DNA of 64,000 bases. Origin: Brasenia schreberi (lineage: Eukaryota; Streptophyta; Magnoliopsida; Nymphaeales; Cabombaceae). This document shows positions 38,401-50,400 of the stretch, piece after piece. Within the stretch, counting starts at the first letter, position 1. Each line of letters starts with the position of its first letter. Both the position numbers and the translations under genes were made by a program. The notes under the pieces are model-generated. The model was not told where the DNA came from. It did no database searches and was given only the letters and a program-made list of their open reading frames with translations. Location of the stretch: the NCBI GenBank assembly GCA_036023115.1, contig JAYKKT010000079.1, positions 16,083,501 to 16,147,500 of the forward strand. Reading direction: 5' to 3'.

Positions 38401-41400
38401 CGTACTTCTGGACAGATGCCAACAACATGGCCTTATCCTCAGTCCAACCAAAATGACGATTGGACAAAGAAGAATACTGCTCATTCTTGCGCCTCTGCCT
38501 TCTAAGCCCTGGCCCCCCAAACTCCATGTGGAGGTTCACCAATTCCAGTTCACAACATCACTCCTTCGATGTTTTTAAATCTCTTCCAAAATGGCAGCCT
38601 CTTATCCTCACAGTGTGCTCTTTTTTTTTGAATTTTGGAAACATCTAAGTGCGTGGGTTAGAGATCGAATCCTAGTTATGTGATCTGCTCCACCAACATG
38701 AATATATGGTGTTTTCTCCCTACAAATTTCTTGACATCTTGGAGTTTTAAAAGGAATCGCTACAGTGTGCTCAACTTGTCACAGATCTATTTTTACATGA
38801 TTTCACATTGGACAGGTTTTCTCAAACATGAGTACATGCATATGCACACTTAAAGAATAGGACCATTGCTCATATGAAACACTATGCATATGCATGTACT
38901 CATGTTTGAGAAAACCTGTCCTTACAACGACTAGTCCTACTAAATATTCATGTCATATTCCAATTCAGGTGCTTATAGTTCTGTCTAGAAGACTAGCTTT
39001 TAAGGTTGATGTTTTTTTGTAGGTTAGCGTTTGGTTTGTTTCCTTCTCTGTATTCAATTTAGCTATACGACATGAGTCATTCATTTCCTGCTTTTGACAC
39101 GTTGGTCCTCTTGTTGTTCATTAAATTTATAATGAGATAGTGGTAATTCACCATGATAACTTTCCTTTTTACTTCTAGTGAAGGAACAAACTGATGTGGG
39201 ATGATTCCTGGATTTGAGTGTTCCAGCATTAACTTTTCTCTTTTTTTCAGTTCCACCACTAGATGTTTTTCCTGATACTATGGAACACTGTATCCCTGGT
39301 CAACTAATTATTGGAGATGGTGACATTGCTATAAATTATGGTAGAAAAGCTGTTGTTCTTGAAGTACTGAATAAAGCAGACCGACCAATTCAGGTAGAAT
39401 TACCTTTTTAGTTTGCATTAATTGGATTTTTATTTTCCACCTTCATTTTCTGAATGGTTATTTGTACTAGTGCTGTCATATACCTGTCTCTTAATAGTAT
39501 ATGCCGATCCAAGAACACTATAATATGGTGAATCAAACACAAACAATAGGAATCCTGGGATTAGTCCGGGAGTATGACGAACACAGCATATTTTCAGGTG
39601 AAGTAGCATATACGAGGTCAGTGAGTTAGTTATATTGGCTTTCAGCAGCTTCCCATCCAAAAGGATAACAGTATGTTGTATTGGTAGAGAAGAGACAAAT
39701 CTCAGAACTATCTGAAGTCTATGGTGAATCTAAGACCGGTCCAGCAGAAGCAGATGAAAGCACAACAGAAGATCCAGTAACCATTGGAGTATGACTTCTT
39801 CAATTTTTGGGAAGGAAGGTGCCAAACATTTTTCTACTAAAGCAAACTTTAGTTTGGTCTTTGAATAGCTAATTTTCAGCCTCACTCACAGTCAAGCCAT
39901 TTGCTGATATGGCAAGAGTCAGCTATACAGAACTGTTGCACCTTATCTCCAGGGCCCCTTGATGTAACAATTATCTAAATAACAAAATTAAAAGGTCATT
40001 GCTTATTATCACAACGATTGAGCCCCTAAAATTGTTATCATTACCAAATTCAAAAGAAAACATGCAAAATCTAAGGCCATGTCAGATGAAAGACAACTAT
40101 CTCTCAAAACTGGATGATTTGCAACAAGAATTCTTTAAAACCAGAAGCTCATCTAACAATTTATAATTTTTAAATATCTGCAATACCTTTTCCCAAATGA
40201 CAGCTTTGGATGCTCTGTAACCCAACAAGATAAAGCAAGTCCTGGAAAAGGCACATACATCTTTTGGCATTCATATGATTCTATTATCTAAACATATTGA
40301 TTCTCATTATGATTAGACATGTCCACTGTCCACTTCCAGGTAAACTGGAACCAAGGATTTAAACTACTGGTTTTAGTCTGCCTAGAACCATAAACCATAG
40401 CCCAACCAACTTCCAGTTGCGATTTATAACTGGCATGTCCATTTACGGTTCTGATTTGAACCTAGAATTCATAAGAATTATGCAAATAAAAAATTTGAAT
40501 ATCCTTATAAAATTGGGCACCACCGCTCCTGATTCCATGGAAGGACGAACTGTAAATGAGGGATCCCTTGGGTTCAGTTATGATTTGGGTCCGTTTTACT
40601 GGTTCCAGTTTAAACTGCAGGACCGGTTCCAAACCGATCATGTCTACTATCATACACTCACAGGAACCTCTTTCATTAATTTTTCTGGTTAGGTATTGAA
40701 ATGCATAATAGAAGACATTCTCATCTAGGTTGTCATTTTATTTGTGCACGCGAAATTATACACATGGTTATGTAGTAGATGACTTCTTGTTCTTTAGCGG
40801 GCATGACAATTCATTTTATTTTTTTGGAGATACATCTGTAAAGTTACCTTTTAACTCATAATTATCTTGAACCTTCCAGTGCTATTGTTGGTCTTTCCCC
40901 GTAACTTTTGTTTCTCATTCAGGTAGGAAGTCACTACCATTTTATTGAAGTAAACCCATACTTGGTGTTTGATAGGAGAAAATCCTACGGTATGAGGCTC
41001 AACATTCTAGCAGGAACAGCTGTTCGATTTGAGGTAAGAGCTTGAACATTTGCATCATTAACATAGTTGTGTCAAATTGTTTTCTTGTTACTGTCTATTT
41101 CTTATAGATAATCGTTTTAAAAAAACACCAAGATTGCTGAAAAGCATAAAAACGTGAAATGTCCAAACATTTGCCCCAAATTCAAGTACCACTCTGATAT
41201 TCCCGTCCTTCATGGGTTAAGTCACCAGAACAAGATACAAAGATTCACCGGCAGTTCTTTACCAGGAACGCCCATATTTTCTTTTAAAAGATATTCATTC
41301 TATTTTGGAATACGAACAAAAGGAAAACATGTATCTCCTTCAGTCTTTCAAAATTTCTAAAACGAAGTGTCTTTAAAAGTATCGTAATAAACTCCCTTGT

Positions 41401-44400
41401 CATTCCTGTGTAAAGATATGCATGTGAGTTCTTATTTTTGATGATTTTTTTATATTAGCAATGCTGGCCATTGTATTGCATCCTATCATTAAAGATAAAC
41501 CCCATCAATTATATGTTAGTTGTAGGAACTAGTCATAGGCCTTACACTTTCCCTGATTGGTAAATTCTACACCCCTCTCCTTAGCATCCTTGAATTTTTT
41601 CTTTATGAATTCATTGTTTTCCAGCCAGGGGATCGAAAATCTGTTGTACTTGTCAGTATCAGTGGGCAGCATGTGATTAGAGGGGGCAATGCTATTTCAG
41701 ATGGGCCTGTTGAAAGTTCTCCCAGAGTAATGGATGATGTACTCGCAAAAGGTTTTGGGCATATGGATGATACTCTTACTGTGTAAGAATCTCTGTGTTG
41801 ACTCATCGACTTCTGATAATTGTTCACCTTTTTTGGAGTAGAAATGCAAACTCAATGTTGCTACTATCATCTGCTTCTTTCACAGGGATGGAATGACAAC
41901 AGAAGATAGTGATCTCACAACTAAAGTTTCACGCCAGGTTTATGCTAATATTTATGGACCAACAACTGGCGACAAGATCAGATTAGGGGACACAAACCTG
42001 TTTGCAGAGGTTGAAAGAGACTTTACAGTTTATGGTGATGAGTGTAAATTTGGAGGAGGAAAGGTTCTGCGCGATGGAATGGGACAAGCAGCTGGATATC
42101 CAGCTGATTCTTGCCTTGACACTGTCATAACAAATGCCTTGATTATTGATTATACAGGAATTTACAAGGCTGATATTGGTATTAAAAATGGAAATATATG
42201 TGCCATTGGGAAGGCAGGGAACCCAGATGTAATGGATGGTGTGCATACAGACATGATAGTTGGAGTATTCTCTTGCCTCTACGTAGTTATTTATTCTTGT
42301 GCTGCTGGTATCATCATGCTTTCCATGGACCAACTTTTTTCGTTTTTTTTTACAGGTCAACACCGAGGTTATTGCTGCAGAAGGAATGATTGTCACAGCT
42401 GGGGGAATAGACTGTCATGTTCATTTTATCTGTCCTCAATTGGCTGATGAAGCAATATCAAGCGGTTTGTTATTCTCAAGCAGTTAAATTTGAATAGTTG
42501 TACTATTTTTAGATCTAAACTTTATTTTGATGTGACGAGCTTCATGATAGTGGAGTTACTGCAAATATAATGCATTCAGCCAGTGAATTATCCTGATGAT
42601 GTAATTTAGTTTAAGGCAATGATAATTGATCATGCAAACAAATTCAACATAAAAACATTTTACTATGCATCTTATTGCCTGGCATTTTAGATTACCTTAA
42701 CCTAGCATGCCGTGTGTTGAGAAATGTTATGTTTGGGTCCTATACAAGTTCCATAAGTGTAATTACTTACGTTTTTAACCTTTACTTATATTTTTAATAT
42801 TTCTTTAGTATAAGGGTAAAAGAGTCTTTTAAGTTACAAGACTCTAATATAATAAGGATTAGAAAACCTAATCTGGGTGTGAAAAAGAGAGAGAAGAAAC
42901 CAGCAGCAACTGCCGTGTGGCCAATTTAGGGTTGATTGCTTGGGAGTAACTTTGATAATTGTATTGATTGATTCACGTCAATAAAGATTATTTTCTCTAC
43001 ACCGTGCACCCAACTTCGCCCATGTGAGGGACTATATTATCGATAGCGGTTAGCGGGTTGTTAGCGGTCGACCCTGATATAGCGGGGGATATAGTGGGGA
43101 TATAGCGGATTTAGCGGTACACTTTTAGTTATGATTAAAGAATTATATATATATATATATAATGGGTTCTCTAATTTCTAAAAAATATCAAGATCTTAAG
43201 TAGATTATTGCCATGAATAGATAATAACATATCAGCTGCAACAACTAATCAAGCACGGTAGCACCTACCAACAGTCTCAAGAACACATGATACTTGCACA
43301 AGTAGAAGAATCCAATGAATGTTAAACTACAAAATTACATGCCATATGCATTAAAAATTTGAGTAATAGGACAACCATGAACAAAAAATGAATTAAAGAG
43401 AAGGGAGCATACGTGGTCATTATATGCACGAGTAATATCTTTGTTGAGAAAGAGAGACCTATGGCAAAAATGTAAGAGATATGCACAACTTATCATCTGA
43501 TCATCATGTTGAATTGATTAAAGAATGAAAAGGAAGGAGGATCCATGATATCATTGTTACCACTTCTGAAAGCTGAAACAACGTCAAATTGTAATTTATC
43601 GCAGCAAAAACCTTCTGGGTGTATAGAGTATGCACACGGAGATAAATACACACAAACTTACATGGAATAGGCATTGGCGACCACTAAACTGCATGCAAGT
43701 CACTAAGGTGTTAGATGTAAAGCAGGAAAAAGATCAGTAGAAGGCATGATGATGATGCCCATTGCCAGCAAACAAGCACAAGCTGTATCTATAGTTTAAG
43801 AGTTCCTCAAATGAATTACTTGCAGAGGACCTTAGACCAGACCAACATTGTAAACACACAGAGTTGAGACTCCCACACTCTTTACCAAGTGGAAGATTTG
43901 GTTTGTAGACACCAACGCATGTATTCTTCTTTTATAGTTGATAACAATAAATATAGAGAGGAACACCGATTTGAAGACTTCATTGGGAAATAAACTCTCT
44001 TGTGGTCGTATTTAGACAAGGTTTTATGAATTTGGTTTGGTATGTAAGTGCATCACTAAGTGATGAGGTCTTCAATTAGGATTTCAAGCAAATTGGACAT
44101 AATTTTAATGATTAGAGACAATGCAGACAACCAATTTTCCTAAAAAGCCCAGCCTAATCAAAGTGAAAAACAACACAACGAGTAAGTTGCTATCCAATTA
44201 TATAAGCATGAAAAGGGGAGAGAGGGAGATGGTGGCGGGAGAGAGAGAGGCATGAGAGAGAAGGAGGGGCGGGACAGGGAGAGGTGGCTGAGGTGGGAGA
44301 GAGGGAGAGGCAGGACAGGGAGAGGTGGCTGAGGCGGGAGAGGGGGAGATGGTGGCAGTAGAGGGAGAGGCGTACCTAGAGGTGATGACAACGACAGGCG

Positions 44401-47400
44401 GGAGTGGCCCGGAGAGGGAGAGGCGTACCTAGAGGCAGTGGAGACGACAGGCGGGAGCGTCCTAGAGAGGATGGAGAGGGGGAGGTGACAGCGTACCTAG
44501 AGCCGGTGGTGGCGACAGGCGGGAGCGGCCCGGAGAGGATGGAGAGGGAGAGGTGGGACTGGGAGAGGTGGCTGAGGTGGGAGAGAGAGAGAGGCTGCAA
44601 AGAGAAGGAGAGGCGGGAGAGAGGGAGAGGCAGGACAGGGAGAGGTGGCTGAGGCGGGAGAGAGGGAGATGGTGGCGGCAGAGGGAGAGGCGTACCTAGA
44701 GGTGGTGACAACGACAGGCGGGAGTGGCCCAGAGAGGGAGAGGCGTACTTTGAGGCGGTGGCGACGACAGGCGGGAGCGTCCCGGAGAGGATGGAGAGGG
44801 GGAGGCGATGACAGGAGGGAGCGGCCCAGAGAGGATGGAGAGGGAGAGGCGAGAGACAGAGGGAGTCAGGGATGAACGAGAAACCCTTGCCATCCGACCC
44901 AATCTGATCTGAATGCGTTCGCTTACAGTGCTAATTCTGCTTTGGCGGGTCGCCTGCTAAGGGCTACCCGCTATAGCGCGCTATTGATAACATGGGTAAG
45001 GGATCACCCTTGTATTGCTGGTCCCAAGCCCGGATAAAAGAGGAGGGTTGTGTTAGGCTTCCGACAACTAGCGTAAAACTTCGTCGGATTTTTATAACAT
45101 GGATTACAAAAATTATGAACATTGTTTTGGGGCGTCCCCGCCTAGCGGCGTGCTGCAGAGCTCGAATACAGTAAGAAGTAAGCAAGGGACCTATGTTATC
45201 AATAGCGGTTAGCGGGCTGTTAGCGGTTGACCCTAATATAGCGGTAGCGGGGATATAGCGGATTTAGCGGTACACTTTCATTTATGATTAAATAATTATA
45301 TATATATATAATGGATTACTCATTTCTAAGAAATATCAAGAAACACATAACTACTACTTTATCAAACTAAATAAACAAATTTAAGAAGACAAACAATAAA
45401 TTTCACGTAGCATATGCATATTGAATTGTTAAACTTATATTTAAAACAAAAACATAAATGTAACCAAATTATTCTATACATTAGGCAAAATAAGTAAAAG
45501 AAACTAATATATATTATAAATTAAGGCTAAGATCTCATACTTCAATTTGGCATACTACCTCCCCATATAGAGGTTTTGTTATGACCATTTTATTCATTTA
45601 ACATGTTTACTCAAATGACTTTTCACATCTCCAAGAGTCACCATATGTATCCCTTTGTAGGACACTAACATAGCTTCGACAGGTACAATGCTTGATGAGA
45701 TATACATTATTATTTTTAAAATACATCTTTTAGCTATTATGATAAACTATTATACAAATAAGCAGACAACAAAATAAGCATTTATCAACCTTTGGAAGTA
45801 AATCAAGTCAAAATATAACAAAATAAGCTAAAATGTTTACTCAAATGACTTTTCACATCTCCAAGAGACACCATATGTATCCCTTTATAGGACACTAACA
45901 TAGCTTCGACTGGTAAAATACATGATGAGATATACATTATTATTTTGAAAATACATCTTTTAGCTTACATAGCCTAGCATAGCCTAACGACGTGCTGTAG
46001 AGCCCGAATGCAGTAAGAAGCAAGCAAGGGACACTACATGTAGTGAATCAATTGAAGAGAGGGTTCCCACATCATGGACGGGTGTGGGTAAAGAAGTTAG
46101 TCCCGCTACATTGCCGCTCGAATGTAGTGAAAAATTTTCGGAGTGGAGAGGGGGAGGCGACAGCGTACCTGGAGCCGGTGGTGGCGACAGGCAGGAGCGG
46201 CCTGGAGAGGATGGAGAGGGAGAGGTGGGATTGGGAGAGGTGGCTGAGGCGGGAGAGAGGGAGATGGTGGCGGGAGAGAGAGAGTCTGCAAAGAGAAGGA
46301 GAGGCAGGAGAGAGGGAGAGGCAGGACAGGGAGAGGTGGCTGAGGCGGGAGAGAGCGAGATGGTGGCGGCAGAGGGAGAGGCGTACCTAGAGGTGGTGAC
46401 AACGACAGGTGGGAGCGGCCCAGAGAGGGAGAGGCATACCTAGAGGCGGTGGCGACGACAGGTGGGAGCGTCCCGGAGAGGATGGGGAGGGGGAGGCGAC
46501 AGGCGGGAGCGACCCGAAGAGGATGGAGAGGGAGAGGCGAGAGACAGAGGGAGTCAGGGATGAACGAGAAACCCTTGCCACCCGACCCAATCTGATCCGA
46601 ATGCGTTCGCTTACAACGCTAATTCTGCTTTGGCGGGTCCCCTACGAAGGGCTACCCGCTATAGCGCGCTATTGATAACATAGGTAAGGGATCACCCTTG
46701 CATTGCTGGTCCCAAGCTCGGATAAAAGAGGAGGGTTGTATTAGGCTTTCGACAACTAGCGTAAAACTCTGTCGGATTTTTATAACATGGATTACAAAAA
46801 TTATGAACATTGTTTTGGGGCGTCCCCACCTAGCGACGTGCTGCAGAGCCCGAAAGCAGTAAGCAAGCAAGGGACACTACATGTAGTGAATCAATTACAG
46901 AGAGGGTTTCCACATCATGGACGGGTGTGGGTAAAGAAGTTAGTCCCGCTACATTATCGCCCGAATGTAGTGAAAAATTTTCAGAGAGGGTCTCCGCATT
47001 TTGATTATGGACGGATGCGGGGGTAAGGAAGCTAGTCCTGGATAATAAGATTCGTATTGGTTCTTGGAATATCGGAACATTATCTGGTAAGCTAATGGAG
47101 GTGGTAGATACTATGATTCGAAGAAAGATTCATATTCTATGTTTACGGGAGACAAAATGGGTTGGAGAAAAAGCAAAGGAGATAGAGGATACATGTTTTA
47201 AATTATGCTACTCAGGTAAAGAAAAGGCTTGAAACAGAGTTGGTATTATCATAAATAAAGATTTAAAAGAGAGCGTAGTAGACATACAACAATATGGTGA
47301 CCGAATCATGACGTTGAAATTAGTCTTAGGAGTAGAGGTTTTGAATATAGTTTGTGCTTACGCACCCCAAATAGGCCTAGAAGATAGTATAAAGACAACT

Positions 47401-50400
47401 TTTGGGGAAGAGTTAGATAAGGTGATTCAAAGGATTCCACAAAGGTTGATGATTTGTTTAGGAGGAGACTTAAATGGACATGTCGGTAAAAAGGCATAAG
47501 GATATCAAGGTACCGACATGTCGGAGTTAGTATTATCATAAATAAAGATTTAAAAGAGAGCGTAGTAGACATATAACGATATGGTGACCGAATCATGATG
47601 TTGAAATTAGTGTTAGGAGTAGAGGTTTTGAATATAGTTTGTGCTTACGCACCCCAAGTAGGACTAGAAGATAGTATAAAGACAGTTTTTTGGGAAGAGT
47701 TAGATAAGGTATTTCAAACGATTCCACAAAGGGAGATGATTTGTTTAGGAGGAGATTTAAATGGACATGTCGGTAAAGAGGCATTAGGATATCAAGGGAT
47801 TCATGGAAACTTTGGTTTTGGGGATATAAACGAGGAAGGTAGGGAGATTTTAAATTTTGCTATGGCATTTGATCTCTTTATAGTCAATACAATCTTCAAA
47901 AAATGAGATGAACATTTAATTACTTATAAGAATGGCTTATCACAAACACAAATTGATTACTTTATTTGTAGAAAAAAAGATAGAGCCTGTTGTAAAGATT
48001 GTAAGGTAATTCCAAGAGAAAGCTTAACCACCCAACATCGACTTTTAGTTATGGATTTACAAATAAAAAAATGGACAAAGAAGAAAAGAGTGCATCGAGC
48101 TATTCGGACTAAATGGTGGAACCTCAAAAGTGAGAAAGAAGATATATTTAAATAGAAAGTCCTTCAAGGAGATGTTTGGAATTATGTTGGCACACCCTAT
48201 GATATGTGGAACAATACGACTATACATATTAGAAAAGTGGCGAAAGATGTCTTTGGTTAATCTAAGGGAGGTGTACCGGCACAAAAAGAAGCTTGGTGGT
48301 GGAATGAAGTAGTGCAAAACAAAATCAAGAGAAAGAGAGCATGTTACAAATTACATTATACTAAGAAAACTAGTAATACTTTAGAGGCTTATAAGAAAAC
48401 AAAGAAGGAAGCAAAAAAGGCTGTCAGTGAAGCAAAAGATAAAAATTGAGAGGATTTATATAAAAAACTCACTCAAAAGAGGGTGAAATATATTTTTAGG
48501 ATACCTAGGGCTAGAGATAAGAAAACTAAAAATCTTAATTCTATTAGATGCATCAAAGACGATGATGAAAAAATTCTAGTGGCAAATGATGATATAAGAA
48601 ATAGATGAAAAAACTAGTTTTATAAGTTTTTTAATGAAAACAAAGATGTTAGTATTAGCTTAGAAGAGTTGGCCAAATCACAAAACTATATAAACCATAA
48701 TTTCTACCGACATATTCAAAAGAATGAAGTTAAAGAGACTCTTAAACATATGAAGGGTGGTAAATCGGTAGGACCAGACAATATTCCTATAGAGTTTGGA
48801 AAATCCTTGGAGAAACAGGAATCACTTGTCTTACAAAACTATTTAATGAAATATGAAAAAACCAAAAGATGCCTAAGGAATGGAGAGCGAGTACGCTTAT
48901 ACCCATATATAAGAATAAGGGAGACATTCAGAATTGTGCGAATTATCAGGGTATCAAGTTAATGAGCCATACTATGAAATTGTGGGAAAGAATTATCGAA
49001 CGTAAGTTAAGACAAGTGTCTAGTACAATAGAGAACCAATTTGGATTCATGCTAGGCAGATCTACTGTTGAAGCGATTCACCTTTTGAGACGTCTTATAG
49101 AACATTTTAGGGCCAAAAAGAAAGACCTTCGTATGATATTTATTGATCTATAAAAAACTTACGATAGGGTAACGAGGGAGGTTCCTTGAGAACCTTGGAA
49201 GATAGAGGTATCCCATTGACATACATAAACCTTATAAGAGACATGTACGATGGTGCAAAAACATGTGTGAGGACTCAATGAAGGATTGACAGAATTCTTT
49301 GAAGTTAATAGTGGGTTACATCAAGGATCAACTTTAAGTCCATACTTATTTATAATGGTGATTGATGAGTTAACAAAACATATTCAAGATGAAGTACCTT
49401 GGTGTATGTTATTTGCAGATGACATTGTATTAGTGGAGGAGTCTGAGGAAAAAGTTAATAGAAAATTGGAACTATGGAGAGAAACATTAGAATGAAAAGG
49501 CCTCTGACTTAGTAGAACAAAGACAGAATACATGGTATGTAAGTTTGATCATTTGGTTACCTCAGAGGACATAGAAATTAAAATTGGCACACATTGCATC
49601 CCCCAAAAAAGAAAGTTTTATATACCTAGGGTCAATTTTTCAGAGTGATGGAAGAATTGATGGAGATGTTACGCATAGAATCAATGCTGGTTGGTTAAAA
49701 TGGAGAGGAGCATCAGGTATTCTTTGTGATAAGAAGATACCATTAAAGTTAAATGGTAAATATTATAGAGCATCAATTAGACCTGCCATGTTTTATGGTT
49801 CTGAGTGTTGGGAAGTTAATTATCTACATATACAAAAGATGTCTGTGATAGAAATGAAGATGTTGAGATGGATAAGTGGTTATACAAGAAAAGACCGTAT
49901 ATATAATTAGGTTATTAGAAACAAATTAGGAGTGACACCAATAGAGGATAAAATGAGAGAATATCGTTTAAGATGGTTTGGACATATAGAAAGAAGATCA
50001 AAACAAGAACCTGTAAGAAGGTATGAAAAATTAGATTTTGAAAGTATTAAAAGAGGTAGAGGACGACCACAAAAGTGTTGGAAAGAAACAATAAAGAATG
50101 ATCTAGCTTGTTGTGAGTTAATTGCGAACATAGTGTCGGTTTGATGATGAATCATTCAACAAAGTCAATCAAATATTGAAACAAAGAAGAAATGGGTTGG
50201 TCAGCTGCTTCTGTCTGCCGCCACCCTCTGATGTTGTTCACGTTACATACCAACCCTAATGACAACAACCAGTGACAATCAATCTCAATGTGTTTTGTTC
50301 TTTCATGAATACTAGATTTGAGGCTATATGCAAGGTTGCTTGATTATCACACACAAGTTTCATTGATTGCTCTTTCAAAATGTCCTAACTCCTTTGCAAG

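Larger units (their letters stand above)
31456..38490. mobile_element. Endogenous badnavirus-like (Caulimoviridae) insertion, rearranged
   Basis: About 7 kb of pararetrovirus DNA in urease intron 4. On the minus strand, from 36806 down to 31456, it runs: RNase H, a small 3' frame, the intergenic region with promoter and tRNA primer site, a 148-codon frame, then movement/coat polyprotein up to the second cysteine cluster. From 36807 the sequence turns to the plus strand with a second copy of that cysteine cluster, then protease and reverse transcriptase. The two parts share a 434-bp inverted repeat. Together they represent about one genome equivalent (roughly 6.6 kb), but the polyprotein is broken between strands, so the locus cannot express it as one frame. 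Diagnostic signs are CX2CX11CX2CX4CX2C plus CCHC in the polyprotein and the initiator-Met primer site. The open frames and near-identical repeat arms suggest a fairly recent insertion. Confidence 0.9.
43009..50133 (+). mobile_element. LINE copy D (RTE-like), heavily interrupted and rearranged
   Basis: The first ~23 bp lie at 43009-43031. After the hAT-like copy B, the LINE leader resumes at 44996-45189. After hAT-like copy C, it resumes at 46684 and runs to 50133, where a copia element interrupts it. Its last 76 bp lie at 55309-55384. Broken frames give endonuclease (47308-47499, 47595-47906) and reverse transcriptase (48669-48962, 48869-49153, 49286-49495, 49584-49910, 49932-50144) with [11 protein letters not shown]. 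The leader segment is present twice, and part of the endonuclease region (about 47240-47516) is tandemly repeated. Many stops. Confidence 0.83.

Noticed and set aside
38490..38578. C-terminal tail of the viral reverse-transcriptase frame
   Set aside because: Similarity to the family ends near 38490. The proline-rich tail is probably host or junction DNA.
40417..40692. 91-codon frame in intron 5
   Set aside because: No family resemblance; it lies wholly within a spliced intron.
41603..41827. Minus-strand frame opposite urease exon 7 and similar shadows at 41983-42396
   Set aside because: They are antisense shadows of confirmed urease exons.
44158..44902. Several arginine/glycine/glutamate-rich or proline/serine/leucine-rich frames (also 46043-46590)
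   Set aside because: These are translations of GA-rich tandem repeats in the hAT-like elements on both strands.
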